64,000 bases of DNA from CALGFI01 sp963786805 (GCA_963786805.1 CAWBAK010000001.1:62001-126000), one strand, 5' to 3'; positions 1 to 9,180 are shown, numbered from the stretch's first letter. Made by a program: numbers and translations. The notes: generated from the sequence alone by a model not told the origin.

Positions 1-48
1 CCCGCGAGGGGAGCCGGTCGGCGAACGGTCCTACCGGCATCTCGTCCG

Positions 49-1041
49 TCATGAGGGCGCTCGCCGCTCGGCGACCACGACCACGGGTTCCTCGGCTGTG
101 ACCAGAGGCTCGTTCGATCGGAACAGCGGCAGCATGGCGATCGCGAGAAGCAGCAGCGCCGCGCCGACGAACTGGAGTCCGCCGAAGCGCTCATCGAGAA
201 CGACGACGGACAAGATCACGGCGATCGCGGGCTCGAGGGTGTTGCCGATGGACGCGCCGGTGGCGCCCAGCCGCGTCATGGCAGCGAGGAAACCCGTCAC
301 CGCGATGCAGATCAAGATCGTGTGAACGATCACCCAGGCACCCGCCGCGGTGCCGAGCCCCACTGGGTACGTCGCCTTCGCGATCCCGACGAAGGCGATC
401 GTCGTGCCGGCGCCGAGGAGGACCAGACCGCTGAACGCGAGCGGGTGGATACCGGCGACCGCGCGCTGGGCGATCACCGCGTACGCGGCGAAGGCGGCCG
501 CCGCCCCGAGCGCGAACAGCACTCCGGCAAGAGTCATCCCGTGCACCGGGAAGCTCAGCAGGACCGAGACACCCAAGAGGCTCAGCCCAACCGCCGCCGC
601 CTTCCCGATGCTTATCCGCTCCAGACCGATCGCGACCGCGAAGATCGCGACGAGCGCCGGATACACATAGAAGATCAGGATGACGGTCGACACCGGCATC
701 CGGAACAGCGCCTCATTTAAGAGCGTCGACTCCGCCGCGTATCCGACGCCTCCCAAGACGGCGACCGTCATCCCCCGGGACCGTCTGGGGAGGGGACGGA
801 GGCGCATCACCCACACGACGATCCACGCGAGCGCCCCGGCCCCGAGGAACCGGGTCGCGAGAAGCGTCTCGATCGTGAGTCCACCGCGGTACGCGAGCTT
901 CGCCGTCACGTCCATGAGCGCGTACGCGGAGGCCGTGAGAACAACCAGCGCCAAGCCGCTGAGATGGGCCCGATCCCATCGCAGCGTGGCCGCGAGTCCC
1001 CCGCGCGACTTCTCGCGCACCGGCTCTACCTTCGAACGCAT
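49..1041 (-). CDS. DMT-superfamily (EamA) membrane transporter
   Basis: A 330-residue protein with about ten hydrophobic segments arranged as two repeated halves, as in EamA/RhaT-type drug/metabolite transporters, which are typically 280-330 residues. The first segment begins near residue 30 after a basic N-terminus, and the second EamA half begins near residue 170. It probably exports a small metabolite or amino acid across the cytoplasmic membrane. The substrate cannot be read from the sequence. It lies on the minus strand downstream of the allantoinase-like gene, with a 47-base gap, and may be co-transcribed with it. The start ATG at 1041 is the first of the frame; family assignment is firm, function is not. 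Confidence 0.85.
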   Translation of the reverse strand: MRSKVEPVREKSRGGLAATLRWDRAHLSGLALVVLTASAYALMDVTAKLAYRGGLTIETLLATRFLGAGALAWIVVWVMRLRPLPRRSRGMTVAVLGGVGYAAESTLLNEALFRMPVSTVILIFYVYPALVAIFAVAIGLERISIGKAAAVGLSLLGVSVLLSFPVHGMTLAGVLFALGAAAAFAAYAVIAQRAVAGIHPLAFSGLVLLGAGTTIAFVGIAKATYPVGLGTAAGAWVIVHTILICIAVTGFLAAMTRLGATGASIGNTLEPAIAVILSVVVLDERFGGLQFVGAALLLLAIAMLPLFRSNEPLVTAEEPVVVVAERRAPS

Positions 1042-1088
1042 GCGTTGCGCTCCTCGCCCGATGGATGAACGGGGAGTCTATCTCGACA

Positions 1089-2495
1089 TCAAACGACCTG
1101 CGCCTGCCGCCCGTCTCGCGGCAGGAAGCGTCCCGACGGCTCACCGATCGGTTCTCCGTCGAGCATGATCGTGTGACCCCGGAGCACGGCTCGGACCGGA
1201 ACCGCCCGGAGCTCGCGTCCTGCCCAGGGGCTGTGTCGCTGAACCGTGTGGAGCGCGTCGTCGCGAACGACGCGCGACCGCTCCGGATCGACGAGCGTGA
1301 GATCGGCATCGGCGCCGGGAGCGAGGGTGCCCTTTCGCGGGAACAGCCCGTACTGACGCGCGGGCCCCGACGACAGAACCTGCGCCAGGCGTTCCGGAGG
1401 AAGCATCCCTGCCGCCATGCGATCGAGCATGAGCGGCGCGAGCGTCTCCACGCCCACCGCCCCGGCCGGCGCCTCGATCAGGCCGCGAGCCTTCTCCTCC
1501 TCCGAGTGCGGCGCGTGATCGGACGCGACGGTCCCGATGGTTCCGTCCGAGATGCCCTGCCAGAGCGCGGCTTGGTGCTCGATCCCGCGGACCGGGGGAA
1601 ACACCTTCATCGACGGCCCCACCGCCTCGTAGTCGCTCGCCGAGAGCGTCAGGTACTGCGGGCACGTCTCCGCGCTCACGGGCACGCGATCGCGCTGCGC
1701 GGCCCGGACGATCTCGACGCCGCGGCGAGAGCTCAGGTGCACGACATGGAACCGGCATCCGGTCGCTTCGGCGAACTCGACGCCCGTCGCGACGGCGACC
1801 GCCTCGGCGAGTGCCGGACGGAGACTAAGGAGATGCTCGTAGGAGCCGGTCTCGTCATCCGCATCACGGCGGGCGCGGGCCAGCACGTCGACATCCTCGC
1901 AGTGCGCCGCGAGGAGCCCGCCGACGCGAGCGACCTCCGCGAAGACGTCGAGGACCTCGGCATTCGACGGCGGCGGGACGACGTCGGCGCCCGGCTTGGG
2001 GTGGTAGACGAGTTCGAGCGTGCTCGAGTCGAGTGCGTATCCCCAGAAGATCTTCACGCCGACCGCGCCGGCGGCGAATAGCCCCTCGAGGTCGGCGAGG
2101 TTGCGTGGCCCGAGGGCAAGCCCCCAGAGGCCGAAATCCACGAACGCGTTCGGGGTGTGCTGCCGAACGCGCGCTCGGAGCACCTCGGCGTCGGTGACAG
2201 GAGGGATCGCGTTCGGCATCTCCAAGATGGTGGTGAGGCCACCGGCGGCCGCGGCGCGCGTCGAGTGCGCGAAGTCCTCCTTGTGGGTCGCCCCCGGATC
2301 ACGCGAGTGCACGTGCGCGTCGATGAGACCCGGGAACACCAGGAGTCCGGTCGCATCGATCATATCGTCGACGGACACGAGCGGTGTCTCGCCGTGGTCC
2401 TTCACCGCGAGGATCCGCTCCCCATCACACACGACGTCGGCGGCACGAGAGCCCTCGGGGGAGACAAGAGTGCCACCGCGAACCAGGAGCCTCAT
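1089..2495 (-). CDS. Allantoinase/dihydroorotase-family cyclic amidohydrolase
   Basis: A 468-residue TIM-barrel amidohydrolase that opens a cyclic ureide or imide ring, most likely allantoin to allantoate. Visible metal-site features are HVH (H61, H63) after GLID, the carboxylatable lysine K148 in VGVKIF, a downstream AAHCED histidine, VVHLSS, and the ASDHAPH aspartate/histidine motif. The length fits allantoinase or hydantoinase (450-470) better than short dihydroorotase. There are no pyrimidine-biosynthesis genes nearby. The divergent neighbours (amidinotransferase fold and DUF1989) point to ureide or guanidino nitrogen catabolism, hence allantoinase over PyrC. Dihydropyrimidinase remains possible. 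Confidence 0.82.
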   Translation of the reverse strand: MRLLVRGGTLVSPEGSRAADVVCDGERILAVKDHGETPLVSVDDMIDATGLLVFPGLIDAHVHSRDPGATHKEDFAHSTRAAAAGGLTTILEMPNAIPPVTDAEVLRARVRQHTPNAFVDFGLWGLALGPRNLADLEGLFAAGAVGVKIFWGYALDSSTLELVYHPKPGADVVPPPSNAEVLDVFAEVARVGGLLAAHCEDVDVLARARRDADDETGSYEHLLSLRPALAEAVAVATGVEFAEATGCRFHVVHLSSRRGVEIVRAAQRDRVPVSAETCPQYLTLSASDYEAVGPSMKVFPPVRGIEHQAALWQGISDGTIGTVASDHAPHSEEEKARGLIEAPAGAVGVETLAPLMLDRMAAGMLPPERLAQVLSSGPARQYGLFPRKGTLAPGADADLTLVDPERSRVVRDDALHTVQRHSPWAGRELRAVPVRAVLRGHTIMLDGEPIGEPSGRFLPRDGRQAQVV

Positions 2496-2541
2496 CGCCG
2501 TCCGTGGCCCCCACGCGTCACTTACGGCCTCCCATCGCCGA

Positions 2542-2571
2542 TTGACAGCCCGTGAGCGCTGAGGATAACTT
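2542..2571 (+). promoter_or_regulatory. Promoter of the amidinotransferase-DUF1989 pair
   Basis: A perfect -35 TTGACA (2542-2547) is followed after 18 bases by TAACTT (2566-2571), giving a predicted start near 2578. This leaves a leader of about 100 nucleotides before the strong AAGGAGG (2664-2670) and GTG at 2678. The leader is long enough to hold a regulatory RNA, but I do not recognise a known riboswitch in it. The divergent allantoinase gene begins at 2495, so this 180-base gap drives both directions. Confidence 0.55.
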
Positions 2572-2677
2572 CACGCCGAGATATCCGCATCCGGCCCTGA
2601 GCCGGAGTGGTCGCGGCGGTGCCCCGTCCTCGTGATGCGAAGGCGGTCGTGACCCGACCCACGAAGGAGGTCGTGTC

Positions 2678-3736
2678 GTGAGCGCCGACGAACGCTCGAT
2701 CGAGAGCTTCGATGTCACGAAGTACCCCGACTACCGCAAGGACGCCCCGCCTGACGTCTATCAGCTCAATCGGTACTCCTACCTGGACGAGTACGAGGCC
2801 ATCTGGGGGCGCCGATGGGGCGCCCAGGGGATCGGCACGTTGCGCGAGGTCGGCCTCGTCGCACCGAGCGAACACGAGGTCAACGAGCTCTTCCTCCGCG
2901 ATCCGAAGTTCTTCCTCCTGCGCTATCGCCAGCAACTCGACATCCAACTCCTGATCGACAACCACAAGGAATGGGCGGCGCTGCTCGAGGAGCAGGGCGT
3001 GAAGATCCACTGGATGGAGTTCGAGGATGCCTGGGGCGCCTGGGGCCCGATGCGGAAGCTCTTCGTCTGTGAGGAAACGAAGTTCGTCAACGGCGGTGCG
3101 ATCATCCCGCGGTTCGGGCATGCGTCGTACAAGCGCGGGCTCGAGCGCGAGTTCCAGAAATTCGTGACCAAGATCGGGTGTCCGACCCTCCACACCGTGC
3201 ACGGCAAGGGGATCATGGAGGTCGGCCCGATGCTCGTCGGATTGAGTGACGACGTCTGGGTGGCCGGCACCTCGTGTGGCGCGAACCGAGAGGGGATCGA
3301 GCAGATCCGTCCGGTACTCGAGGCGTCGGGCGTCAAGGAGCTGCACGTCATGCAACTCCCGACGATCCTCGACACGTTCGAGTCGGGGGGCGAGTTCCAC
3401 GTCGACATGATCATCTCGGCGTTGGACGTCCGGAAAGCGCTCGTGTGGCCGAAGAACCTCCCCTGGGAGACGTACTGCTGGCTCCGAGACATCGGTTTCG
3501 AGATCATCGAGATCGCGGAGGAGGACCAGAAGTACTGCCCCGCCAACCTCGTGGTCCTACAGCCCGGCAAGGTCCTGATGGCGAAGCAGGCGCAGAAGAC
3601 GATCCAACGGGTTCGCGACGCGGGGGTCGAGGTCGTGGAGTTCGACTCCGGCGGGATCATGCAGGGGGGCGTCAACGGCCTGAAGTGCATCACCATGGAG
3701 ATCCTTCGCGACCCCGGTCCGAATCTCCTCGACTGA
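2678..3736 (+). CDS. Amidinotransferase/dimethylargininase-fold enzyme
   Basis: A 352-residue protein of the guanidino-group modifying superfamily (arginine:glycine amidinotransferase, dimethylarginine hydrolase, arginine deiminase). Candidate catalytic residues are E181 in GIMEVGP, H241 in GGEFHVDM and C337 in NGLKCITME, in the order seen in Cys-His-Glu enzymes of this fold. Such enzymes attack the guanidinium carbon through a cysteine thiouronium intermediate. Whether this one transfers or hydrolyses, and on which substrate, cannot be told. The GTG start is set by AAGGAGG at 2664-2670. It is followed after 44 bases by the DUF1989 gene and lies divergent to the allantoinase-like gene. Confidence 0.8.
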   Translation: MSADERSIESFDVTKYPDYRKDAPPDVYQLNRYSYLDEYEAIWGRRWGAQGIGTLREVGLVAPSEHEVNELFLRDPKFFLLRYRQQLDIQLLIDNHKEWAALLEEQGVKIHWMEFEDAWGAWGPMRKLFVCEETKFVNGGAIIPRFGHASYKRGLEREFQKFVTKIGCPTLHTVHGKGIMEVGPMLVGLSDDVWVAGTSCGANREGIEQIRPVLEASGVKELHVMQLPTILDTFESGGEFHVDMIISALDVRKALVWPKNLPWETYCWLRDIGFEIIEIAEEDQKYCPANLVVLQPGKVLMAKQAQKTIQRVRDAGVEVVEFDSGGIMQGGVNGLKCITMEILRDPGPNLLD

Positions 3737-3780
3737 CCGCGCACCACTCGGCGATCCGTTCAGCCGGACAGGAGGTCGAC

Positions 3781-4428
3781 GTGACGCAGCACCTGCCGGA
3801 AGCCATGCACCGCTTCCCCGTCCCGGGGACCATCGTGAGGGGATGGGTCGTGGACGCACGGGGATATTCGGGCTTCATGATGCCCGCGGGACAGGTGCTG
3901 CGGTTCGTCGACCTCGAAGGCAAGCAGGTGCCCGACATCGTCTGCTTCAACGCCCACGATCTGACCGAGGAGCTCAACATGGGCAACAGCCTTCTGCTGA
4001 ACAAGCGCCGCGAGCTCGTCGAAGGCGACGTCCTCTACTCGGTCACGTGCAACCCGATGATGACGATCACCGGCTACTCGAACGCGATCAGCTACGCGTA
4101 CGGTCCGATGTGTAGCGAGGAGTTGAACCGGATCAGGTACGGGGTTGCGAACACGCCGAACTGCCGCGACAACTTCGCGATGGCGCTGGAGGGGTGGGGG
4201 TTCGATCGTCGTTCGATCCCGAACGCGTTCGTGCCCTTCATGAACGTCGGGGTGACAGAGGACGGGACCTTCGAGATCCGCGAGCCGACGACCGAACCGG
4301 GGGACCATTACGACCTGCGCGCGGAGATGGATCTCGTGATCGGCGTCTCGAACTGCCCTCAGGAGCGTAATCCGTGCAACGGCTTCAACCCGACCGCGAT
4401 CGGGGTCAGCTTGTTCGAGCCCTCGTAG
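3781..4428 (+). CDS. DUF1989 (urea carboxylase-associated family) protein
   Basis: A 215-residue protein of the DUF1989 family, often found beside urea carboxylase, allophanate or guanidine genes. Typical features are an early VVDARGYSGFMMPAGQ region, DLEGKQVPDIVCFN, and conserved cysteines in CNPMMTI, YGPMCSEE and the C-terminal CPQERNPCNGFNP segment, probably for metal binding. The biochemical role is unknown. The GTG start at 3781 is supported by AGGAGG seven bases upstream. With the preceding amidinotransferase-fold gene it forms a likely two-gene operon for nitrogen-rich substrates. Confidence 0.8.
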   Translation: MTQHLPEAMHRFPVPGTIVRGWVVDARGYSGFMMPAGQVLRFVDLEGKQVPDIVCFNAHDLTEELNMGNSLLLNKRRELVEGDVLYSVTCNPMMTITGYSNAISYAYGPMCSEELNRIRYGVANTPNCRDNFAMALEGWGFDRRSIPNAFVPFMNVGVTEDGTFEIREPTTEPGDHYDLRAEMDLVIGVSNCPQERNPCNGFNPTAIGVSLFEPS

Positions 4429-4453
4429 ATCGTGGATCGCGGGAGGTCGCTCG

Positions 4454-4540
4454 CGGGAGGGGTGGGATTCGAACCCACGAGCGGGTTGCCCCGCTAACGG
4501 TTTTCAAGACCGTCGCCTTCGTCCGCTCGGCCACCCTCCC
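4454..4540 (-). tRNA. tRNA-Ser(UGA)
   Basis: On the minus strand a class II tRNA folds with a 7-bp acceptor stem (GGGAGGG with CCCTCCC), anticodon loop CTTGAAA giving anticodon TGA, a long variable arm (GCGGGGCAACCCGC) and T-arm GTGGGTTCGAATCCCAC. The long variable arm and anticodon identify serine, reading UCA. The CCA end is not encoded, so it must be added after transcription. It sits between the converging DUF1989 gene and the PAS gene. serS lies 2.3 kb away. Confidence 0.95.
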
Positions 4541-4594
4541 GAGCCGAGCGTAGCAGCAGGTCGACCACGCACCGGCGCGCGACGGTGTGGCACC

Positions 4595-6799
4595 ATGAAG
4601 AGGATGAAGGACGAAGCGACGTCGGCTCACGACGGCGGCGGGCTCAACTACCTCGCGGCGACCGACGCGCTCTACCGGAGCCTGCTCGAGCAGTTCCCGG
4701 CCGTGGTCTACGTGGACTCGAACGAGCTCGTTTCCGAGTCCCCGTACGTCAGCCCGCAGTGCGAAGCCATGCTCGGGATCCCTGCGGAGGCGTTCGTCGC
4801 CGACCGCCGTCTCTGGGCCACCAGGGTCCATCCCGACGACCTCGACCGCGTGCACGCCGATTGGGTGGCCGCGTACGGACGCCAGGATCGGTTCGAGAGC
4901 GAGTATCGGTGGATCAAGCCCGACGGAACCGTGATCTGGGTGCGCGACGGGTCGGTCCTCGTGCGCGACGACCGGGGAGAACCGCTGTTCTGGCAGGGCC
5001 TCATGCACGACATCACCGAGTCCAAGCGCGCCGAGGATGCGCTGCGGGTGTCCGAGGCGCGCTACCGGCTCCTCGTCGAGAACATCCCGGCGGTCGTCTA
5101 CATGGTCGCACCCGACGACGACCGGCGAACGCTCTACGTGAACCCCCAGGTCGAGCGCACGCTCGGATACACCCGAAAGGAGTGGCTGCAGCAACCCGAC
5201 ATCTGGATGGAGCTCCTGCATCCGGACGATCGCGAACCGACGCTCGACGCGCACGACCGTGCCAACCTGACGGGCAACCCCTGGAGCCGCGAATACCGTC
5301 TGATCGCGAGCGACGGGCGGGCGCTCTGGTTCCGGGACGTCGGGACGCTCGTTCGCGACGAGCACGGAGCGCCGCTGCACTGGCTGGGCGTACAGCTCGA
5401 CATCACCGAGCTCAAGCTCGTCGAGGACGAGTTGCGTGCCGCGCGCGACGAGCTCGAGGAGCGCGTAGCGGAGCGGACCGCGGCGCTCGAGGAGACGAAC
5501 GAGATGATGTCCCTCGAGATCGCCGAGCGCCGTCGCGCGGAGGAGGACCTTCGCGCGACCGAGCAGCGATATCGCCTCCTGGCCGAGAACATCCCCGCCG
5601 TGACGTACACCTGGCAGCGCGACGACGCGGAGACTCCACGCACCTACACGAGTCCGCGCATCGAGCAGATGCTCGGGTACACGTCCGAGGAGTGGGAACG
5701 CGAGGACTTCTGGATGTCACGGCTCCATCCGGACGATCGGACCGCGGTGCTCGCGGCCACGATCCGCTCGGAGAGCACCGGCGAGCGCTTCTCGATGGAG
5801 TACCGCTACCTCCACAAGGACGGCCACATCGTGTGGGTGCTGGACGAGGCGGTGCTGCTGTCGCGCGACAGCCACGGACGTCCGGAATTCTTCCAAGGGG
5901 TCATGCTCGACGTCACCGCGCGGAAGGAGGCTGAAGCCAAGGCGAGCCAGAGCGAGCTCCGGTTCCGCGCGCTGGCCGAGCAGGCCCCGGCCATCACCTA
6001 CGTCGCGGACCTCAGCGAGGGGGCACCGGGCCGGGTGACCTACGTGAGTCCGCAGGTGATGTCGGTGCTCGGGTACACCGAAGAGGAGTGGGCGCGGGAC
6101 TGGTTCGCGATGGTTCATCCGGATGACCGGGACCGCGTCGCGGGGGACGTGGCCCACATCGCGGAGACGGGTGAGCCCTACGCGATCGAGTACCGGTACA
6201 TCCACCGTGACGGCAGCTATCGATGGGTGCTCGACTACGGAACGGTGATCACACACGATCCCCTCGGGCGGCCCTTCGAGATCCAGGGTCTGATCGTCGA
6301 CCGCACGGCGACCCAGCGCGCGGAGCGGGAGCGCCGCGACGCGGAGGCGCGCTACCGCGCGCTCGTCGAGCAGATGCCTGCCGTCAGCTACATCGAGCTG
6401 CCCGGAAGCGACCCGACCGAGGCGACGTTCACGTACCTGAGCCCACAGGCCGAACGGATCTTCGGCGTCCCGGCCGAGGTGCTCATGGACGACCCGGCCC
6501 ACTTCGGGCGGATGCTCCACCCCGGCGATCGCGAACGCGTGCTCGCGGCCAACGCCGAGAGCGAGAGGAGCGGCGAGCCCTTCGACGAGGAGTTCCGTGT
6601 CGTTCGCGACGACGGCGAGATCGTGTGGCTGCACAGCCGCGCGACGCTGATCCATGACGAGCAGGGCAACCCGATGTTCTGGCATGGCGTCGCCCTCGAC
6701 GTCACTTCCCAGCGCAAGGCGGAGGCGTCGCTCCGGGACCTGGAGGAACGCTATCGGCTGCTCGCGGGCCGGGTCCTCGGACTCGAGCAGGAGGAGTGA
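4595..6799 (+). CDS. Five-PAS sensor protein without an output domain
   Basis: A 734-residue cytosolic protein made of five consecutive PAS/PAC units at roughly residues 25-150, 150-275, 325-450, 450-575 and 575-705. Each shows the YVSPQ.E..LG / HPDDR / EYR..DG..WV.D / R.DEHG.PL...G...DITE pattern. Residues 275-325 form a charged coiled coil. No histidine kinase, GGDEF, EAL, HTH or phosphatase domain follows: the chain ends at LLAGRVLGLEQEE just where a further domain would begin. It may be a signal-binding scaffold acting through partners, or the 3' end may be lost. No transmembrane segment is seen. serS converges eight bases downstream. Confidence 0.88.
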   Translation: MKRMKDEATSAHDGGGLNYLAATDALYRSLLEQFPAVVYVDSNELVSESPYVSPQCEAMLGIPAEAFVADRRLWATRVHPDDLDRVHADWVAAYGRQDRFESEYRWIKPDGTVIWVRDGSVLVRDDRGEPLFWQGLMHDITESKRAEDALRVSEARYRLLVENIPAVVYMVAPDDDRRTLYVNPQVERTLGYTRKEWLQQPDIWMELLHPDDREPTLDAHDRANLTGNPWSREYRLIASDGRALWFRDVGTLVRDEHGAPLHWLGVQLDITELKLVEDELRAARDELEERVAERTAALEETNEMMSLEIAERRRAEEDLRATEQRYRLLAENIPAVTYTWQRDDAETPRTYTSPRIEQMLGYTSEEWEREDFWMSRLHPDDRTAVLAATIRSESTGERFSMEYRYLHKDGHIVWVLDEAVLLSRDSHGRPEFFQGVMLDVTARKEAEAKASQSELRFRALAEQAPAITYVADLSEGAPGRVTYVSPQVMSVLGYTEEEWARDWFAMVHPDDRDRVAGDVAHIAETGEPYAIEYRYIHRDGSYRWVLDYGTVITHDPLGRPFEIQGLIVDRTATQRAERERRDAEARYRALVEQMPAVSYIELPGSDPTEATFTYLSPQAERIFGVPAEVLMDDPAHFGRMLHPGDRERVLAANAESERSGEPFDEEFRVVRDDGEIVWLHSRATLIHDEQGNPMFWHGVALDVTSQRKAEASLRDLEERYRLLAGRVLGLEQEE

Positions 6800-6807
6800 G
6801 CGCCGCG

Positions 6808-8076
6808 CTACGGGCGAGGGCGAAGCTCGCGCAGCGACTCGGGCAGATAGGCGTGCAACGCCTTGGGTAGCACAACCGAGCCGTCCGCCTGCTGATCGTT
6901 CTCGAGGATCGCGATCAGCGTTCGCGAGATCGCCGTAGCCGTCCCGTTGAGCGTGTGGAGGACCTCGATCTCGCCGGAGGCGCGACGAACGCGCGTCTGG
7001 AGCCGCCGGGCCTGGTAGTCCGTGCAGTTCGAGCACGACGTGAGCTCCCGGTACCGCTGCTGGCCCGGTAGCCAGACCTCGATGTCGTACTTCTTGGCCG
7101 CCGCGCCACCCAGATCCCCCGCGGCGATGTTCACGACGCGGTACGGCAGGTCGAGGTTGCCGATGATCTCCTCTTCGATCCCCACCAGGAACTCGTGCTC
7201 GTCCCACGAAGACTCCGGCGTCGTGAACGAGAACATCTCGACCTTGTCGAACTGGTGGACCCGGAACATGCCGCCGAGGTCCTTGCCGTACGAACCGGCT
7301 TCGCGACGGAAACAGGTCGAATACCCGGCGTAGCGAACCGGCATCGAGGACTCATCGAGGATCTCGCCCATGTGGAACGCGGCGAGCGCGACCTCGGACG
7401 TGCCTGCGAGGTACAGGTCGTCCTTCGTCACGTAGATGTTGACCTCGTCCGTCGGTAGGAAGCCGGATCCGTACATCGTCTCCTCGCGGACGAGCACCGG
7501 CGGGATCACCGGCGTGAAGCCGCGTTCGCCGAGGAGGTCGAGCGCGTGGCGGACGAGCGCGAACTGCACGTGCACGATGTCGCCGAGCAGGTAGACGAAC
7601 CGGGATCCGCTCGTCCTCGCACCGCGCTCGGTGTCGAGCACGCCGAGCGCCTCGCCGAGCGCCGCGTGGTCCTGCGGTTCGAAGTCGAAGACCGGCGGCT
7701 CGCCGTGCTTGCGGATCTCGACCGCGTCCTCGTCGGTGAACCCGTCCGGCGCGGACGGGTGGGGCACGTTCGGCGTGCGCGCGAGGAGTTCGCCCAGCTG
7801 CCGCTCCGCCTCGGCGAGCTGCGGCTCGAGCTCCTTGAGCTCCGCCGACACCTGGCTCACCTCCGCGATCAGGCGCTGCTTCTCCTCGCCGGCCGCGGTC
7901 CCGATCGACTTCGACGCGCGGTTCTGCTGCGCCCGAAGCTCCTCGACGCGCGCGGTCAGCGATCTGCGGAGCTCGTCGGCCTCGAGCAGCTCGTCGACGA
8001 GGTGGGCGAGGTTCCTCCGCGCGAGTCCGCGACGGAACGGTTCGGGGTCCTCGCGGATCGCCTTGATGTCGAGCAC
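6808..8076 (-). CDS. serS: Seryl-tRNA synthetase
   Basis: A 422-residue class II aminoacyl-tRNA synthetase, the usual length for bacterial SerRS. Residues 1-105 form the tRNA-binding coiled-coil arm (LVDELLEADELRRSL to RQLGELLART). The catalytic core contains LAGTSEVALAAFH, motif 2 in STCFRREAGSYGKD, and motif 3 in NGTATAISRTLIAILEN. It charges tRNA-Ser with serine in the cytosol. The tRNA-Ser(UGA) gene lies on the same strand 2.3 kb away. The bactofilin gene ends two bases before its start codon, so translation could be coupled. Confidence 0.98.
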   Translation of the reverse strand: MLDIKAIREDPEPFRRGLARRNLAHLVDELLEADELRRSLTARVEELRAQQNRASKSIGTAAGEEKQRLIAEVSQVSAELKELEPQLAEAERQLGELLARTPNVPHPSAPDGFTDEDAVEIRKHGEPPVFDFEPQDHAALGEALGVLDTERGARTSGSRFVYLLGDIVHVQFALVRHALDLLGERGFTPVIPPVLVREETMYGSGFLPTDEVNIYVTKDDLYLAGTSEVALAAFHMGEILDESSMPVRYAGYSTCFRREAGSYGKDLGGMFRVHQFDKVEMFSFTTPESSWDEHEFLVGIEEEIIGNLDLPYRVVNIAAGDLGGAAAKKYDIEVWLPGQQRYRELTSCSNCTDYQARRLQTRVRRASGEIEVLHTLNGTATAISRTLIAILENDQQADGSVVLPKALHAYLPESLRELRPRP

Positions 8077-8078
8077 GG

Positions 8079-8498
8079 CTAGACCTTCGCTTCCTCCGCC
8101 TTCGGGGCGTCGGTCCGCGCTTGCTGCGGTGGTGGCGGCGTCCCCGGCTGAGCGCCCTGAGCCGCCTGCTGGTCCATCGTGCTCTGGCCCTGGAAGATCG
8201 CGCCGTCCTCGACGACCAGCGTCTTCGAGGTGATGTTGCCGTCGACCCGCCCTCCCCGTGCGATCTCCGCCCGGCCCTTCACGACGATCGAACCCTTGAA
8301 CCGGCCGGCGACGGAAACGTTCTGTGCGCGGATGTCGGCCTCGACCTGGCTCGTCGGCGCCAGCATGACGTCGCCGTCCGCGTTCACCTGCCCCTTGATC
8401 TGCCCGTCGATGCGCAGCGATCCCGCCGAGACGACGGTGCCCTCGAGCTTCGCACCCTGTCCGATGATCGTGACCTCTCCGCTCTGCTGTTCTGCCAT
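8079..8498 (-). CDS. Bactofilin (polymer-forming cytoskeletal protein)
   Basis: A 139-residue bactofilin (DUF583). The central right-handed beta-helix spans about residues 8-100 with regular hydrophobic/glycine repeats (GAKLEGTVVSAGSLRIDGQIKG, written here as the start only of the core), followed by a disordered Pro/Gln-rich tail. Bactofilins self-assemble into nucleotide-independent filaments under the membrane and organise cell shape or polar complexes. I place the start at ATG 8498, preceded by GGAGGG; the longer upstream reading lacks family similarity. It lies between DUF4446 and serS on the same strand. Confidence 0.88.
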   Translation of the reverse strand: MAEQQSGEVTIIGQGAKLEGTVVSAGSLRIDGQIKGQVNADGDVMLAPTSQVEADIRAQNVSVAGRFKGSIVVKGRAEIARGGRVDGNITSKTLVVEDGAIFQGQSTMDQQAAQGAQPGTPPPPQQARTDAPKAEEAKV

Positions 8499-8560
8499 CG
8501 CCCGTCCCTCCGTCCCTTGTTGATCGACGGCACCGGCCTCCGCGTCCTCGCGCCGCCAGA

Positions 8561-9055
8561 TCACGTGGCCGTCACCGCTTCCCGAGGCGCTTCGAGCGCC
8601 TGCCGGATCGCTTCTTCCTCTTCGATCGAAAGGTTGTAGTGGCTCCGTGCCTCGACGATCGGCTTCGCGTAGACGCGCGTGTCCTGTCGTCCGTTGATCG
8701 ACGTCACCACGACGCCGTTCCCGCGAGCGTCCAGCAACGCGCACGAGAAGGACAGGCGCCCACCCACGTCCTCGAACGCGTCGTACCGGACGAGGCCGAC
8801 GCGGCGAACGGCACCGTCGAGCAGCCCCTCCTGCCGCCGGTCGGTGGCCGAGAGCGACTTCACGGCCGCCTCGAGCCGTTGGATCTGTCGAGCCTGGCCT
8901 TCGAGGACCCCGCGCAGGACGTCGTCCATCTGGATCGGTCCCCGAGGCTCGTTCCGCCGGCGTCCCTGCGAAAGGGCGGAGAGAAGGAGCGTGAGCGCGC
9001 CGAGCCCGAGCGAGATGAGCACCAGCAGGGTGAGCGTCTCGGCGGAGAAGGTCAT
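8561..9055 (-). CDS. DUF4446 single-pass membrane protein
   Basis: A 164-residue protein with one N-terminal transmembrane helix (about residues 7-28), a coiled region near 45-75 (VLEGQARQIQRLEAAVKSL) and the conserved DUF4446 core VGLVRYDAFEDVGGRLSFSCALLDARGNG followed by SINGR and YAKPI. The function is unknown. The family is spread through Firmicutes and Actinomycetota. Position just upstream of the bactofilin, on the same strand with a 62-base gap, suggests an envelope or cytoskeletal role. I set the start at ATG 9055 because the hydrophobic helix begins there. Confidence 0.85.
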   Translation of the reverse strand: MTFSAETLTLLVLISLGLGALTLLLSALSQGRRRNEPRGPIQMDDVLRGVLEGQARQIQRLEAAVKSLSATDRRQEGLLDGAVRRVGLVRYDAFEDVGGRLSFSCALLDARGNGVVVTSINGRQDTRVYAKPIVEARSHYNLSIEEEEAIRQALEAPREAVTAT

Positions 9056-9180
9056 CGGGCCTCGGGTTCGGTCGGAACGGCTCGGATGGGTCGAACAGCC
9101 ACTGACCTGCGGCGTTGCGGAACCGGGAGTATACAATCGACCTCCTCGCGGTCGAACGAACCGCGTCGAAGGCTCGATGG

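Noticed and set aside
2572..2663. Guanidine-type riboswitch in the leader of the amidinotransferase gene
   Set aside because: The leader is long and partly palindromic, but I could not find the conserved ykkC or mini-ykkC sequence blocks.
4595..6799. PAS protein as a histidine kinase
   Set aside because: No H-box, N-box or G-box can be found; the chain ends after the fifth PAS unit.
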